A DNA stretch of 64,000 bases, taken from assembly GCA_003223555.1 (NCBI GenBank), contig QHVM01000087.1, forward strand, positions 36,115 to 100,114, given 5' to 3'. The notes below the pieces were generated by a model. The model made no database searches. It was not told where the DNA came from and saw only the letters and a list, made by a program, of their open reading frames with translations. A program made the position numbers and the translations under genes. How positions within the stretch are numbered: position 1 is the first letter of the stretch; the number at the start of each line of letters is the position of its first letter. This document shows positions 1 through 8,294 of this stretch, piece by piece. The DNA comes from Acidobacteriota bacterium. GTDB lineage: Bacteria > Acidobacteriota > Vicinamibacteria > Fen-336.

Positions 1-838
1 GGCCGGTCATCGCGATGGCGCGGGAGAGCGCGAGCGTCACGATCAGGATGGCGAACAGCAGGCGGTAACGGCGGCGGAAGCGCAAGAGGAGGCCGGGGTC
101 GTCGAGCGCTCGCGGCAGGCCGGCCACGAGCCCGGTGTAGACGGCGGCCGCAGCCGCGCACGCGGCCCACATCGCGACGGACGGCTGGTAGGCGGCCAGC
201 AGCGCGAGCGCCCCGTAGTGGATGGCGACGACGAGGCCCAGGGCCCGCGTCCGCCCCGCGCGGACGACGAGGTGCCGCAGCGAGGCCTTGCGGTCGGCGT
301 CCCAGTCCATGATCTCGTTGAAGGTGCCCCCCGAAAGGTAGAGGAGCCCGAAGAGGACGCCGCCCGGCCAGTGGCGGCGAAGATCGCCCCCGGCCACGAG
401 CACGCCGGCCGCGAAGTAGCTGAAGCCCGCGGTGAAGTGGGCCAGCTCGCTGCCGAGAAGCCGCCGCTTCAGCCGGATGGTCGGATGAGAGTAGGCCATG
501 CACACGACCTGGCTTCCCAGGAGCAGGATGCGCACGCGGGACGGCAGGAAGAGCACGCTGGCCAGGAAAACCGCGGTGAGGACGAGCGTCTGGTTCCTCA
601 ACCGGGGCAGGCGGCGGGGGCCGGCGACCGATTTCCTCGGGTTGAGCGAATCGGTGTCGTAGTCGCACAGGTCGTTGAAGGAATAGACCGAGAGAACGTG
701 AGAGGCGTAGGCGACAGAGTAGAGGAGCAGGAGATGAAGGGCGGGAAGGCCCGGCTGGCTCAGGACCCCCACCGCGCCGGGCACGAGGACCTGGCCGCTC
801 TCGTAGAGCCGGAGATGCTCGAGGGCCTTCACCCTCAC
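1..838 (-). CDS. UbiA-family prenyltransferase (partial, C-terminus outside window)
   Basis: An integral-membrane aromatic or lipid prenyltransferase. Translated from a GTG at 838, the protein carries the first metal-diphosphate motif of the family, NDLCDYDTD (NDxxDxxxD), near residue 45, and a second acidic motif NEIMDWDADRK about 130 residues later, with hydrophobic segments between and after them. The GTG overlaps the stop of the upstream membrane-protein gene (GTGA, 4 bp), so the two are probably translationally coupled. The substrate cannot be read from this fragment: UbiA (4-hydroxybenzoate), MenA, or decaprenyl-phosphate phosphoribosyltransferase-type enzymes are all possible. Its link to two GT-C-like proteins slightly favours a lipid-carrier or envelope role (inference). 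A second GTG two codons downstream is an equally possible start. Confidence 0.82.
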   Translation of the reverse strand, partial: MRVKALEHLRLYESGQVLVPGAVGVLSQPGLPALHLLLLYSVAYASHVLSVYSFNDLCDYDTDSLNPRKSVAGPRRLPRLRNQTLVLTAVFLASVLFLPSRVRILLLGSQVVCMAYSHPTIRLKRRLLGSELAHFTAGFSYFAAGVLVAGGDLRRHWPGGVLFGLLYLSGGTFNEIMDWDADRKASLRHLVVRAGRTRALGLVVAIHYGALALLAAYQPSVAMWAACAAAAAVYTGLVAGLPRALDDPGLLLRFRRRYRLLFAILIVTLALSRAIAMTG

Positions 839-2658
839 CGCTCGGCTCCCGCCGTGGGCGGCCAGCCGAAGACCGTCACCTCGGGCGACGAGGCCAGGGC
901 GACCAGCTCGGCCGAGCCGGCCAGCTTGTCGTAGAGGCCCTCTTCCCCCGGCAGCTCGAGCGAGCGGTGATAGACGACGTAGTCCACGCCGAAGGCGCGC
1001 AGGCCCGCGAAGGCCTCCGGCGCCGGCAGGGCGTCGATGAGCCTCTGGGCCTGCAGCCGGGTGCGGGGGAAGTAGCCGTGGACGCCGTTGACGATGTTCT
1101 GCCGGTGGTAGGTCTGCCGGTTCATGTAGACGAGCTCGCGGTTCCACTCGAAGAGGTCCTGGCTGTCCCGGTAGAGGGCGCCGCCGGGCCGGCTGGGCAG
1201 GTCGAGCAGCACGTGTCCCCGCTGCCCGGCGAAGAACACGCTGACCAGCGGCTCCGGCGTGGCTAGGCGGGAGCCCACGAACGACTTGAGGGGGAGCGGG
1301 ACGTTCTCGGCCAGCACCACCAGCGTGACAAGGAGCAGGATGAGCCGGCGGCGGGACGGCGGTTGGAACGCCGGAGAGGCGAGGAGCCGTTCCAGGCCGA
1401 GGGCGGCCGCGAGCACCACCGCGAGGACGCTGAGCGCGAAAGCGCGGCACGGCACGCGCAGGACGCCGGCCGCGGGCAGCCAGCGGTACGCGGGCAACAT
1501 CAGGTTCGGCAGCAGGCGATGGCCGACGGAGAGGAACGGGCCCAGGGCCACGACGAGGCCGGCGAGGTACAGCGTGAGCAGCTCCAGCCGGAAGCGGCGG
1601 GCCGCGCCCAGACCGATTCCGGCCAGCACGTAGAGGCCGAACCCCAGGAAGGCGCAGCGGCGCGTGTAGACGAAGTATTTGACGTCGTCCGGGCTCGACA
1701 GGCGGCCGAACACGGTCACCGCGTCCTCGCTCTGCAGGCTCTGCGGCTGCACCGCGCCGGCGTGGATCATCTGCCGCGTGCGCTCGGCGATCTCGGCCGC
1801 CACGACCGGCCAGCTGAAGGGATAGACGAGGTTGTTCTCGAGCGTCCGCAGCAGGTCCGCCGGCTCCAGGCTGTGCACCTCGGCCAGGAAGACCGGGTCC
1901 CAAGGGTTGGTGAAGTTCGCGCTCGCCCTGGCCGCGGCGTAGAAGCCGAAGAAGGGGGCGGCCACCGCGGCGAAGAGCAGTCCCGCGACGGCGAGCGACG
2001 GAGAGTCGATGCGCGGCCGGGGCCGGCGTGCCGACAGATGGCCCCCGAGCAGGGCGAGGGCGGCGAGGAGGCCGAAGAGAAAGACGTAGGCCGAGAAGTA
2101 CACCTGGACCGCTCCCAGGACGGCGGCGATCGTCAGCCGGCGGCGCTCGCCGGTCGCCAGGTAGCGCTTCCAGTCGGCGAGCGCCAGCAGGGCGACGAAG
2201 AAGAAGCTCGTGTGCGGGCTGTCGATGTTTCCCAGGACGTAGTTGGAGGCCGGGAAGGCGAGGCCGGCGAACGCCGCCGCGGCCGCGTCACGCACGTACA
2301 GGCGCGCGAGCAGGAAGACGCCCAGCGCGTCCAGGGCGAGCACGGTGGACAGGAATAGGCCGTACGCGCGGGCGTCGTCGCGCGCCAGGAGCTTGAAGCC
2401 GATGAAGAGGGCCGAGGTGCCGACCGCCGACTCGCCAAAGCCGAAGACGCCCGTCGCCGGATAGAGCGGCCGGCCCACGTCCTCGTGCCGGACCGCCCCC
2501 TCGATCCGGCTCAGCATGTAGTTGGGCAGGGCGATGCCGTTGAGCCAGGTGTCGCAGTTGCCGGGGAGCCGGCCGTGGAGCGCCGGCGGCAGGAGCAGGA
2601 GCGCGAAGAAGGCGAGGTAGGCCAGGCCGGCGATCCCCGGCCGAGGGCCGCCCTTCAT
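835..2658 (-). CDS. Multi-spanning membrane protein, GT-C-like, copy 2 of a tandem pair
   Basis: A 607-residue protein with about ten or more hydrophobic segments followed by a soluble C-terminal domain, the architecture of lipid-linked (GT-C) glycosyltransferases; no catalytic assignment is possible. It is clearly paralogous to the gene immediately upstream: both have GNCDTW near residue 35, a segment with NIDSPHTSFF or TIDSPHTSFF, a QVYFSAYVF or QAYFSSYVF segment, and a C-terminal block YMNxQTYHxQxIVNGVxGY. The ATG at 2658 overlaps the upstream stop (ATGA), and this fixes the start; the open frame further upstream is only the antisense-like shadow of the paralogue. It probably acts in the inner membrane, moving sugars from a polyprenyl carrier (inference). 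Confidence 0.72.
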   Translation of the reverse strand: MKGGPRPGIAGLAYLAFFALLLLPPALHGRLPGNCDTWLNGIALPNYMLSRIEGAVRHEDVGRPLYPATGVFGFGESAVGTSALFIGFKLLARDDARAYGLFLSTVLALDALGVFLLARLYVRDAAAAAFAGLAFPASNYVLGNIDSPHTSFFFVALLALADWKRYLATGERRRLTIAAVLGAVQVYFSAYVFLFGLLAALALLGGHLSARRPRPRIDSPSLAVAGLLFAAVAAPFFGFYAAARASANFTNPWDPVFLAEVHSLEPADLLRTLENNLVYPFSWPVVAAEIAERTRQMIHAGAVQPQSLQSEDAVTVFGRLSSPDDVKYFVYTRRCAFLGFGLYVLAGIGLGAARRFRLELLTLYLAGLVVALGPFLSVGHRLLPNLMLPAYRWLPAAGVLRVPCRAFALSVLAVVLAAALGLERLLASPAFQPPSRRRLILLLVTLVVLAENVPLPLKSFVGSRLATPEPLVSVFFAGQRGHVLLDLPSRPGGALYRDSQDLFEWNRELVYMNRQTYHRQNIVNGVHGYFPRTRLQAQRLIDALPAPEAFAGLRAFGVDYVVYHRSLELPGEEGLYDKLAGSAELVALASSPEVTVFGWPPTAGAER

Positions 2659-4475
2659 CGGCGCACGCGGAAGACCGCGGTGTCGGCCGATTCGAGCACC
2701 GGCTCCAGCCGCGGCGTGCGGCGGAGCTGGGCGAGCGACGGCCCTTCGCCCGGCAGCACGAGGCCCTTGTTGAACGCGACGAAGCCCACGCCCAGGCGGG
2801 CGAGGCCGACGACGGCCTCCTCGCTCGGCAGCCGCGCGGTGAGCTTCTGCACGCCGATCCGCGACCACGGGATGTAGCCGTTGACGCCGTTCACGATGCT
2901 CTGCCCGTGGTAGGTCTGCCAGTTCATGTAGATCAGCTCGCGGTCGAAGACGTACAGGTCGTCGGCGGAGCCGGCCAGGCCGTAACCGATGCCGCTCGGC
3001 AGGTTGAGGATCACCGCGCCGCGCTGGGCGGCGAAGAAGCGCTCGTAGTCGGCGGGCGGCCTGACGTAGGCGGCGCCCGCGAACGAGCGCATGGGGAAGG
3101 GCACGTTCTCGACCACCACCGCCGCCGCGAGGAGCAGCGCAAGGGCGGCCGCGCGCGGACCCGAACCCGCGCGGCACCGCTGCTGCAGCCGCTCGATCCC
3201 CCGGGCCGCACCGACGTCGAGGGCGAGCAGCGCGAGGGCGAACGCGCGGCCCGGGATACGGAAGACGTAGGCCCCGGGCACGAGATGGTAGGCGGCATAG
3301 AGGGGCATGGGCACCATCACGCCGCCCACGGTGATGAGCGGACCCAGGGCGAGCACGAAGCCGACCACGAAGAGCCAGAGCAGCTCCCGGCGCCCGGCGA
3401 AGGCATTCCATGCGCCCGCCAACGCGAGCAGGTAGGGAAGGACGCCCACGAAGGCGCGCCGCCGCGACGAGACCCACAGCGACTCCTCGCCCTCCCGCGG
3501 GCTGGCGCCCACCATCAGCGCGAAGTCCTCGGTCCGGAACGCGGGGTCGCTGCGGCCGAGGCGCTTCTGCAGCGCCATCGCGTCACGGTGATCGAAGCGG
3601 TGGCCTTCGGGATAGATCAGGTTGCCCGGCATCGCGTTCGCGAGGTCCTGGGGATCGAGGCTGTTGAACTCCGCGAAGAGCACCGCCTGCGACCGCCAAT
3701 CGAAGTGGTCGGTGAGACGGAACAGGTAGAAGAGGAAGAAGGGCGCCACCATGAGGGCGGCGGCGCCGCCGGCCGCCCCGAGCCGGAGAAGCGCGCCCCC
3801 GCGCCGGCGCAGCTCGCCGAGGTTGGCCAGGCCGAGGACGGCGAGGGCGACGGCCAGCAGCAGGAAGACGTAGGACGAGAAATAGGCCTGCGCCCCGGCC
3901 AGGCTCGCCGCCCACCACAAGTCCCGGGCGTGGCCACGCAGCAGGTAGCGCTTGAAGAAGTACAGCGACAGGAACGCGATCCCGAAGAACGAGGTGTGGG
4001 GGCTGTCGATCGTGGAGAGGAGGAAGTTGGAGGAGGCGAACGCCAGGCCGGCCAGCGCGGCCGCCGGCCGGCTGCGCACGTACAGCGTGGCGAAGAGGTA
4101 GGTCGCCAGCGCGGTGCCGGCGTAGACCGCCGAGATGAACACGTAGTGGCTGGCGATCTCGCCGAGCCCGCAGGCGCGCAGCAGCATGGGCAGGAGCGCG
4201 AGCGCGACCGAGGTCTCCCCGTAGGCGAAGGGATGGGGCGACGGGTACAGGAATCCTCCGTAATGGCCCAGCCCGAGCAGCTCCCTGACCGCGTTCAGGT
4301 ACAGGTTGGTGAAGGCGACTGCGTACCACGTGTCGCAGTTGCCGGGCAGGCGGCCGGCCCGCGGGAACTGCGAGAAGAGGGCGAGGAAGTACGCCAGGTA
4401 GAGGCCGCCCGCCGCGAGCGGGCCCGGAAAAGCGGCGGCGAGATCGCTCTCGCGCTCGGCAGGCGGGCCGGCCAT
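2655..4475 (-). CDS. Multi-spanning membrane protein, GT-C-like, copy 1 of a tandem pair
   Basis: A 606-residue polytopic membrane protein, co-linear with the next gene downstream over its whole length. Conserved blocks are LPGNCDTW in the first periplasmic loop, SSNFLLSTIDSPHTSFFG, and a C-terminal soluble domain with ELIYMNWQTYHGQSIVNGV. Acidic and His residues in these loops are the kind GT-C enzymes use to bind metal and lipid-phosphate sugar, but the family is not identified. It starts at ATG 4475, 46 bp after the MBL-fold gene on the same strand. It could equally be an uncharacterised O-antigen-processing-like or YfhO-like protein. The tandem duplication with divergence suggests two related but distinct substrates. 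Confidence 0.72.
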   Translation of the reverse strand: MAGPPAERESDLAAAFPGPLAAGGLYLAYFLALFSQFPRAGRLPGNCDTWYAVAFTNLYLNAVRELLGLGHYGGFLYPSPHPFAYGETSVALALLPMLLRACGLGEIASHYVFISAVYAGTALATYLFATLYVRSRPAAALAGLAFASSNFLLSTIDSPHTSFFGIAFLSLYFFKRYLLRGHARDLWWAASLAGAQAYFSSYVFLLLAVALAVLGLANLGELRRRGGALLRLGAAGGAAALMVAPFFLFYLFRLTDHFDWRSQAVLFAEFNSLDPQDLANAMPGNLIYPEGHRFDHRDAMALQKRLGRSDPAFRTEDFALMVGASPREGEESLWVSSRRRAFVGVLPYLLALAGAWNAFAGRRELLWLFVVGFVLALGPLITVGGVMVPMPLYAAYHLVPGAYVFRIPGRAFALALLALDVGAARGIERLQQRCRAGSGPRAAALALLLAAAVVVENVPFPMRSFAGAAYVRPPADYERFFAAQRGAVILNLPSGIGYGLAGSADDLYVFDRELIYMNWQTYHGQSIVNGVNGYIPWSRIGVQKLTARLPSEEAVVGLARLGVGFVAFNKGLVLPGEGPSLAQLRRTPRLEPVLESADTAVFRVRR

Positions 4476-4521
4476 GGGTGGACACGAATTCTATGCGCGA
4501 AGCTTCGTGATCCCGCCCTGA

Positions 4522-5490
4522 TCAGCGGGCGAGGCTCAGGGGGTCGATGCCGGCGTCGAGCGTGAACGACGCCCCCACCGCCCCGACCATGCAGTGGCGG
4601 CGGTCGAGGCCGAGCCGGGAGCGGAGGTGGTACACCGCCTCGAGCCCCGTGCAGTGCGCGCCCAGCAGGTCCGCCACGCCGAACTCGCGCAGCCGGTCAC
4701 CGGTCCAGTCGAGCGTGGCGTCGTCCTTCTGGAACAGGTGGAGCCCGCCCAGCACCGCGAGGACCGGCGCGTCGCGGACGGTCCGCCGCGCGTAGGCCAG
4801 CGTGTTGACGACTCCCGCGTGGCCGCAGCCGAAGAGGGCGACGAGACCGCGGTCGGTGTCGAAGACGAGCGCCTGGTCCTCGGGGAGGTTGTCTTCCACC
4901 GTCCCGTCATCGGTCGAGATCCGGCCGGCCGCGGGCCAGTTTCGCTCGGGATGGACCCGGGGGACCGGGCCCGTGATCCACACGCCGGGGAACAGCTCCC
5001 GGGGCTGGTCGAGCTCCACGAACCGGCCGCCGGCCGCCTCGTACCCGCTCTTCACCGCCGTCATCATGCCGACGTAGGGCCCGGCGGCCCGGGGCAGGAA
5101 GATGCCGCGGCCGACCCAGGCCCGGCCGAGCGCCTCGGGGTCCGCCTTCGCGTACTCGCGCCGGAGCGTGACGAGGCCTCCCGTGTGGTCGCCGTGGTGG
5201 TGGCTCAGCACCACGTCCCGGACGCCGGCGAGGTCGACCTTCAGCTCCCGGGCGTTCTGGAGGACCGTGTCGGGCCGGGCGCCGGTGTCGAAGAGGATCC
5301 GGTGGCCGTCGGCCTCGACCAGGGCCGCGAAGCCCCACTCGCCGATGCCCGCGTCGGCCAGCATCGTGGAGAGGACGACGATCTTTACGGCGCCGACGCG
5401 CGAGGTGGCCGGTCGTGGGCTCGCCTCCTGCGCATGGAGGCGGGCGAGCGGCAACGCGAGAAGGAGAGCGAGGGAAACGAGGCGCGCCAC
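4522..5490 (-). CDS. Secreted MBL-fold metallo-hydrolase (COG1237-like)
   Basis: A metallo-beta-lactamase-fold hydrolase of the group that includes 7,8-dihydropterin/beta-ribofuranosylaminobenzene-phosphate synthase-like proteins. The dinuclear metal motif is SHHHGDHTGG (HxHxDH); further ligand blocks are FGCGHAGVVNT and VLGGLHLF. The GTG at 5490 gives 322 residues with a good signal peptide (VSLALLLALPLARLHAQ), so the enzyme probably acts in the periplasm. The open frame continues upstream into the 97-bp repeats, but that part is repeat-derived and not protein-like. Substrate unknown. It is the first gene of the minus-strand group that also holds the GT-C-like proteins and UbiA. Confidence 0.78.
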   Translation of the reverse strand: MARLVSLALLLALPLARLHAQEASPRPATSRVGAVKIVVLSTMLADAGIGEWGFAALVEADGHRILFDTGARPDTVLQNARELKVDLAGVRDVVLSHHHGDHTGGLVTLRREYAKADPEALGRAWVGRGIFLPRAAGPYVGMMTAVKSGYEAAGGRFVELDQPRELFPGVWITGPVPRVHPERNWPAAGRISTDDGTVEDNLPEDQALVFDTDRGLVALFGCGHAGVVNTLAYARRTVRDAPVLAVLGGLHLFQKDDATLDWTGDRLREFGVADLLGAHCTGLEAVYHLRSRLGLDRRHCMVGAVGASFTLDAGIDPLSLAR

Positions 5491-5577
5491 GCGCGCATCT
5501 TGCGCCGGCCACGGGCGGTCTGGCAAGCGTCCGCACGGGGCGGCCGGGCGCGGACCGTGATATAGAAGAGCCCCCAT

Positions 5578-5868
5578 GAGACCCGCAGGCGGCGTCTCCT
5601 TCGCGTCCGAAGCGGGATGCATTCCCGCGAGGATGCATTGACGAAGAACGCGCCGCCGAGGACGCGAAAATGATGAGACCCGCAGGCGGCGTCTCCTTCG
5701 CGTCCGAAGCGGGATGCATTCCCGCGAGGATGCATTGACGAAGAACGCGCCGCCGAGGACGCGAAAGTGACGAGACCCGCAGGCGGCGTCTCCTTCGCGT
5801 CCGAAGCGGGATGCATTCCCGCGAGGATGCATTGACGAAGAACGCGCCGCCGAGGACGCGAAAGTGAT
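5578..5868. repeat. Three tandem copies of a 97-bp repeat
   Basis: Copies begin at 5578, 5675 and 5772 (period exactly 97) and are almost identical. Each contains a hairpin GCGGGA-TGCAT-TCCCGC, followed by a second GGATGCAT, and ends in GGACGCGAAA(A/G)TGA. Each copy also holds TTCGCGTCC near its start and its complement GGACGCGAA at its end. The third copy runs directly into the start codon of glpF. The array fills most of the 376-bp divergent spacer between the MBL-fold gene and glpF; the remaining left part (5491-5577) shows nothing recognisable. No spacer-like unique sequence lies between copies, so this is not a CRISPR array. Confidence 0.95.
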
Positions 5869-6633
5869 GCTCAGCGGGACGAGCCGCGAGGCGGCGGCCG
5901 AGTTCCTGGGAACGTTCGTCCTGATCGTCTTCGGCACTGCCGTCGTGGCCCAGGTCGTGCTCAGCGGGGGCAGCCACGGCGGCTACCTGTCCATCAACAT
6001 CGGCTGGGGGCTGGCGGTCGTGATGGCCGTCTACGTGGCCGGCGGCGTGTCGGGGGCCCACCTCAACCCGGCGGTCACGCTGGCGCTGGCGGTGCACCGG
6101 CAATTCTCCTGGCGCAAGGTGCTCCCGTACTGGGCGGCCCAGGTGGCGGGGGCGTTCGCCGCCTCGGCGGTGACCTTCGTGACCTACCGGGAGGCCTTCG
6201 ACCGCTTCGACGGCGGCGTGCGGCAGGTGGCCGGTCCGCGCGCGACAGCCGGCATCTTCGCCACCTACCCGCAGGAGTTCCTGAGCAACGTTCCCGGCGG
6301 CCTGGTGGACCAGGTGGTGGGGACGGCCCTGCTGCTCCTGCTGATCTTCGCCCTCGTCGACCGGCGCAACTCCGCCCCCGAGGCGGCGCTGGCGCCCGTG
6401 CTGATCGGACTAGCGGTGGTGCTCATCGGCATGACCTTCGGGTACAACGCCGGCTACGCGATCTCTTCACCGCGGCGGCCGGCTGGGGCGGCGAGGTCTT
6501 CCGGGCCGGGCACCATTGGTGGTGGGTGCCGATCGTCGGCCCGTGCGTCGGCGCCGTCGTGGGGGCGGCGGCCTACGACCTCTTCATCACGCGCCACCAC
6601 CCGCAGCAGGAGCGGGCCAAGGAGGTGGCATGA
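5867..6633 (+). pseudogene. glpF: Glycerol facilitator (MIP/aquaporin family), broken by an internal deletion with frameshift
   Basis: The first 199 codons encode a MIP-family channel: N-terminal helix, first pore motif HLNPAVTLAL, then helices to FGYNAGYAI at 6463. There the frame breaks. In the next frame, from 6466, the family sequence resumes as FTAAAGWGGEV and continues VPIVGPCVGAVVGAAAY to a TGA at 6631-6633. The missing piece is what should be NPARDxGPR plus one base, about 28 nt, so the second NPA motif, essential for the pore, is gone. The size is inferred from the family consensus. glpK follows, so the pair formed a glycerol uptake and phosphorylation unit. A real deletion and an assembly error are both possible. 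ATG 5867 is preferred to GTG 5864, which lies in repeat sequence. Confidence 0.85.
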
Positions 6634-6746
6634 GGCCCGCAGGCCGCGCCTCCTTGCCGCCTGAGCGCGATCTATTCGCGCGAGGGCGGAACTCTCTGGA
6701 AGCGCGCGGCCGAGGACCGGAGATCCGATGAGGCCCGCGGGCCGGA
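6632..6746. repeat. Diverged copy of the 97-bp repeat between glpF and glpK
   Basis: The glpF-glpK spacer starts TGAGGCCCGCAGG, matching the start of the 97-bp unit, and after 98 bp (at 6730) starts again with GAGGCCCGCGGGCC. In between, the central hairpin is retained in altered form, GCGCGA-TCTAT-TCGCGC, where the tandem copies have GCGGGA-TGCAT-TCCCGC; the stem has changed on both sides together. The end GCCGAGGACCGGAGAT corresponds to GCCGAGGACGCGAAA. It is therefore an old, drifted copy plus the truncated start of another. The repeat also overlaps the glpF stop codon. Confidence 0.75.
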
Positions 6747-6753
6747 AGACTCG

Positions 6754-8247
6754 ATGACCCGCTACGTCCTCGCCCTCGACCAGGGGACGACCTCCAGCCG
6801 CGCCATCGTGTTGGGCCGGGAGGGGATCGTGGTCGCCTCGGCCCAGCAGGAGTTCCCCCAGATCTTCCCCGGCCCCGGCCACGTGGAGCACGACCCGGAG
6901 GACATCTGGTCGTCGCAGCTCCAGGTGGCGCGGGACGCGATGGCACGGGCCCGCATCGGCGCCGCCGACCTGGCCGCGGTCGGCATCACGAACCAGCGCG
7001 AGACGACGGTCCTGTGGGACCGCCGCTCCGGCAAGCCGGTCGCCAACGCCATCGTCTGGCAGAGCCGGATCAGCGCCGGGATCTGCGACGCGCTGAAGGC
7101 GGCCGGCCACGAGGAGCTGTTCCGCTCCCGCACCGGGCTCGTGGTCGACGCGTACTTCTCGGGAACCAAGATCAAGCACCTCCTCGACACCGTGCCCGGC
7201 CTGCGCAGCCGGGCCGAGAGAGGAGAGGTCCTCTTCGGCACCGTGGACACGTTCCTCATCTGGCGGCTGACCGGCGGCCGCGTCCACGTCACCGACGTGA
7301 GCAACGCCAGCCGGACGCTGATCTTCAACATCCATGACCTGGAATGGGACGACGAGCTGCTGAAGGTCCTGGGCATCCCCCGGAAGATGCTGCCCGCGGT
7401 GAGGGCCTCCAGCGAGGTCTATGGCGAGTGCGAAGAGGGTCTGCTCGGGGGCCGGATCCCCATCGCCGCCGCGGCGGGCGACCAGCAGGCGGCCACCTTC
7501 GGCCAGGCGTGCTTCGAGCCGGGCAGCGCCAAGAACACCTACGGCACCGGCTGCTTCATGCTCCTCAACACCGGGAAGGAGCCCGTGCCGTCGCGCAACG
7601 GCCTCCTCACCACGGTGGGCTGGAAGCTGGGGGGCGAGGTGACCTACTGCCTGGAGGGCTCGGTCTTCGTGGCCGGCGCGGTGGTGCAATGGCTGCGGGA
7701 CGGCCTCGGCCTCATCCGCTCCTCCTCGGAGGTCGAGCGGCTGGCGGCGAGCGTGCCCGACTCGGACGGCGTCTACGTGGTGCCCGCCTTCGTCGGCCTC
7801 GGCGCGCCGTACTGGGATCCCTACGCGCGAGGCGCCGTGCTGGGCCTCACGCGCAACACGAAAGCGGCCCACCTCGCGCGGGCGGCGGTGGAGTCGATGG
7901 CCTACCAGACCCGCGACGTCCTCGACGCGATGCAGCGCGACGCGGGCCTGGCCCTCGCGCACCTGAAGGTGGACGGGGGCGCGGCGGCCAACGACGCGCT
8001 CCTGCAGTTCCAGGCCGACCTGCTCGGGGTGCCCGTCCGCCGGCCGGTCGTGGCGGAGACGACCGCGCTCGGCGCCGCCTACCTGGCCGGCCTCGCGGTC
8101 GGCTACTGGAAAGACGCCGCCGACGTGGCCGGCAACTGGGCCCTCGACCGCGAGTTCACCCCCGCGATGGCCGGCCCCGAGCGCGATCGCCGGCACCGCG
8201 ATTGGCTGAAGGCGGTCGGCCGCTGCCGCGACTGGCAGGATCATTGA
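6754..8247 (+). CDS. glpK: Glycerol kinase
   Basis: Cytoplasmic FGGY-family kinase that phosphorylates glycerol to sn-glycerol 3-phosphate with ATP, trapping it after uptake. At 497 residues it has normal family length. The N-terminal phosphate loop is [14 protein letters not shown], followed by [18 protein letters not shown] and the conserved IVWQ; the C-terminal ATP domain has [13 protein letters not shown] and [23 protein letters not shown] 6754 is followed at once by the family start. It lies 120 bp after the broken glpF, from which it is separated by a diverged repeat; no clear strong ribosome-binding site is visible. No glpD or glpR homologue is present in the window. Confidence 0.95.
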   Translation: MTRYVLALDQGTTSSRAIVLGREGIVVASAQQEFPQIFPGPGHVEHDPEDIWSSQLQVARDAMARARIGAADLAAVGITNQRETTVLWDRRSGKPVANAIVWQSRISAGICDALKAAGHEELFRSRTGLVVDAYFSGTKIKHLLDTVPGLRSRAERGEVLFGTVDTFLIWRLTGGRVHVTDVSNASRTLIFNIHDLEWDDELLKVLGIPRKMLPAVRASSEVYGECEEGLLGGRIPIAAAAGDQQAATFGQACFEPGSAKNTYGTGCFMLLNTGKEPVPSRNGLLTTVGWKLGGEVTYCLEGSVFVAGAVVQWLRDGLGLIRSSSEVERLAASVPDSDGVYVVPAFVGLGAPYWDPYARGAVLGLTRNTKAAHLARAAVESMAYQTRDVLDAMQRDAGLALAHLKVDGGAAANDALLQFQADLLGVPVRRPVVAETTALGAAYLAGLAVGYWKDAADVAGNWALDREFTPAMAGPERDRRHRDWLKAVGRCRDWQDH

Positions 8248-8266
8248 GTTTTCCCCACGTCGCTCC

Positions 8267-8287
8267 GCGCCGGGGTGAACCCGGCGC
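8267..8287. terminator. GTGAA-loop hairpin between convergent glpK and GH38 genes
   Basis: A perfect 8-bp stem, GCGCCGGG paired with CCCGGCGC, closed by the 5-nt loop GTGAA, lies in the 47-bp gap between two convergent genes. The position fits a bidirectional terminator, although no U-tract follows in either direction. The same loop, with different stems, recurs in the H2 hairpins of the repeats near 44.8, 57.6 and 59.1 kb, so this may be a lone member of that family. Confidence 0.6.
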
Positions 8288-8294
8288 TCCGCCG

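Noticed and set aside
218..4565. Long plus-strand open frames opposite the membrane protein and MBL genes
   Set aside because: They are Arg/Gly/Pro-rich with no family motifs, an effect of high GC in antisense frames; the minus-strand proteins have clear membrane and catalytic patterns.
5578..5868. CRISPR array
   Set aside because: The 97-bp units are contiguous with no variable spacers and there are no cas genes.
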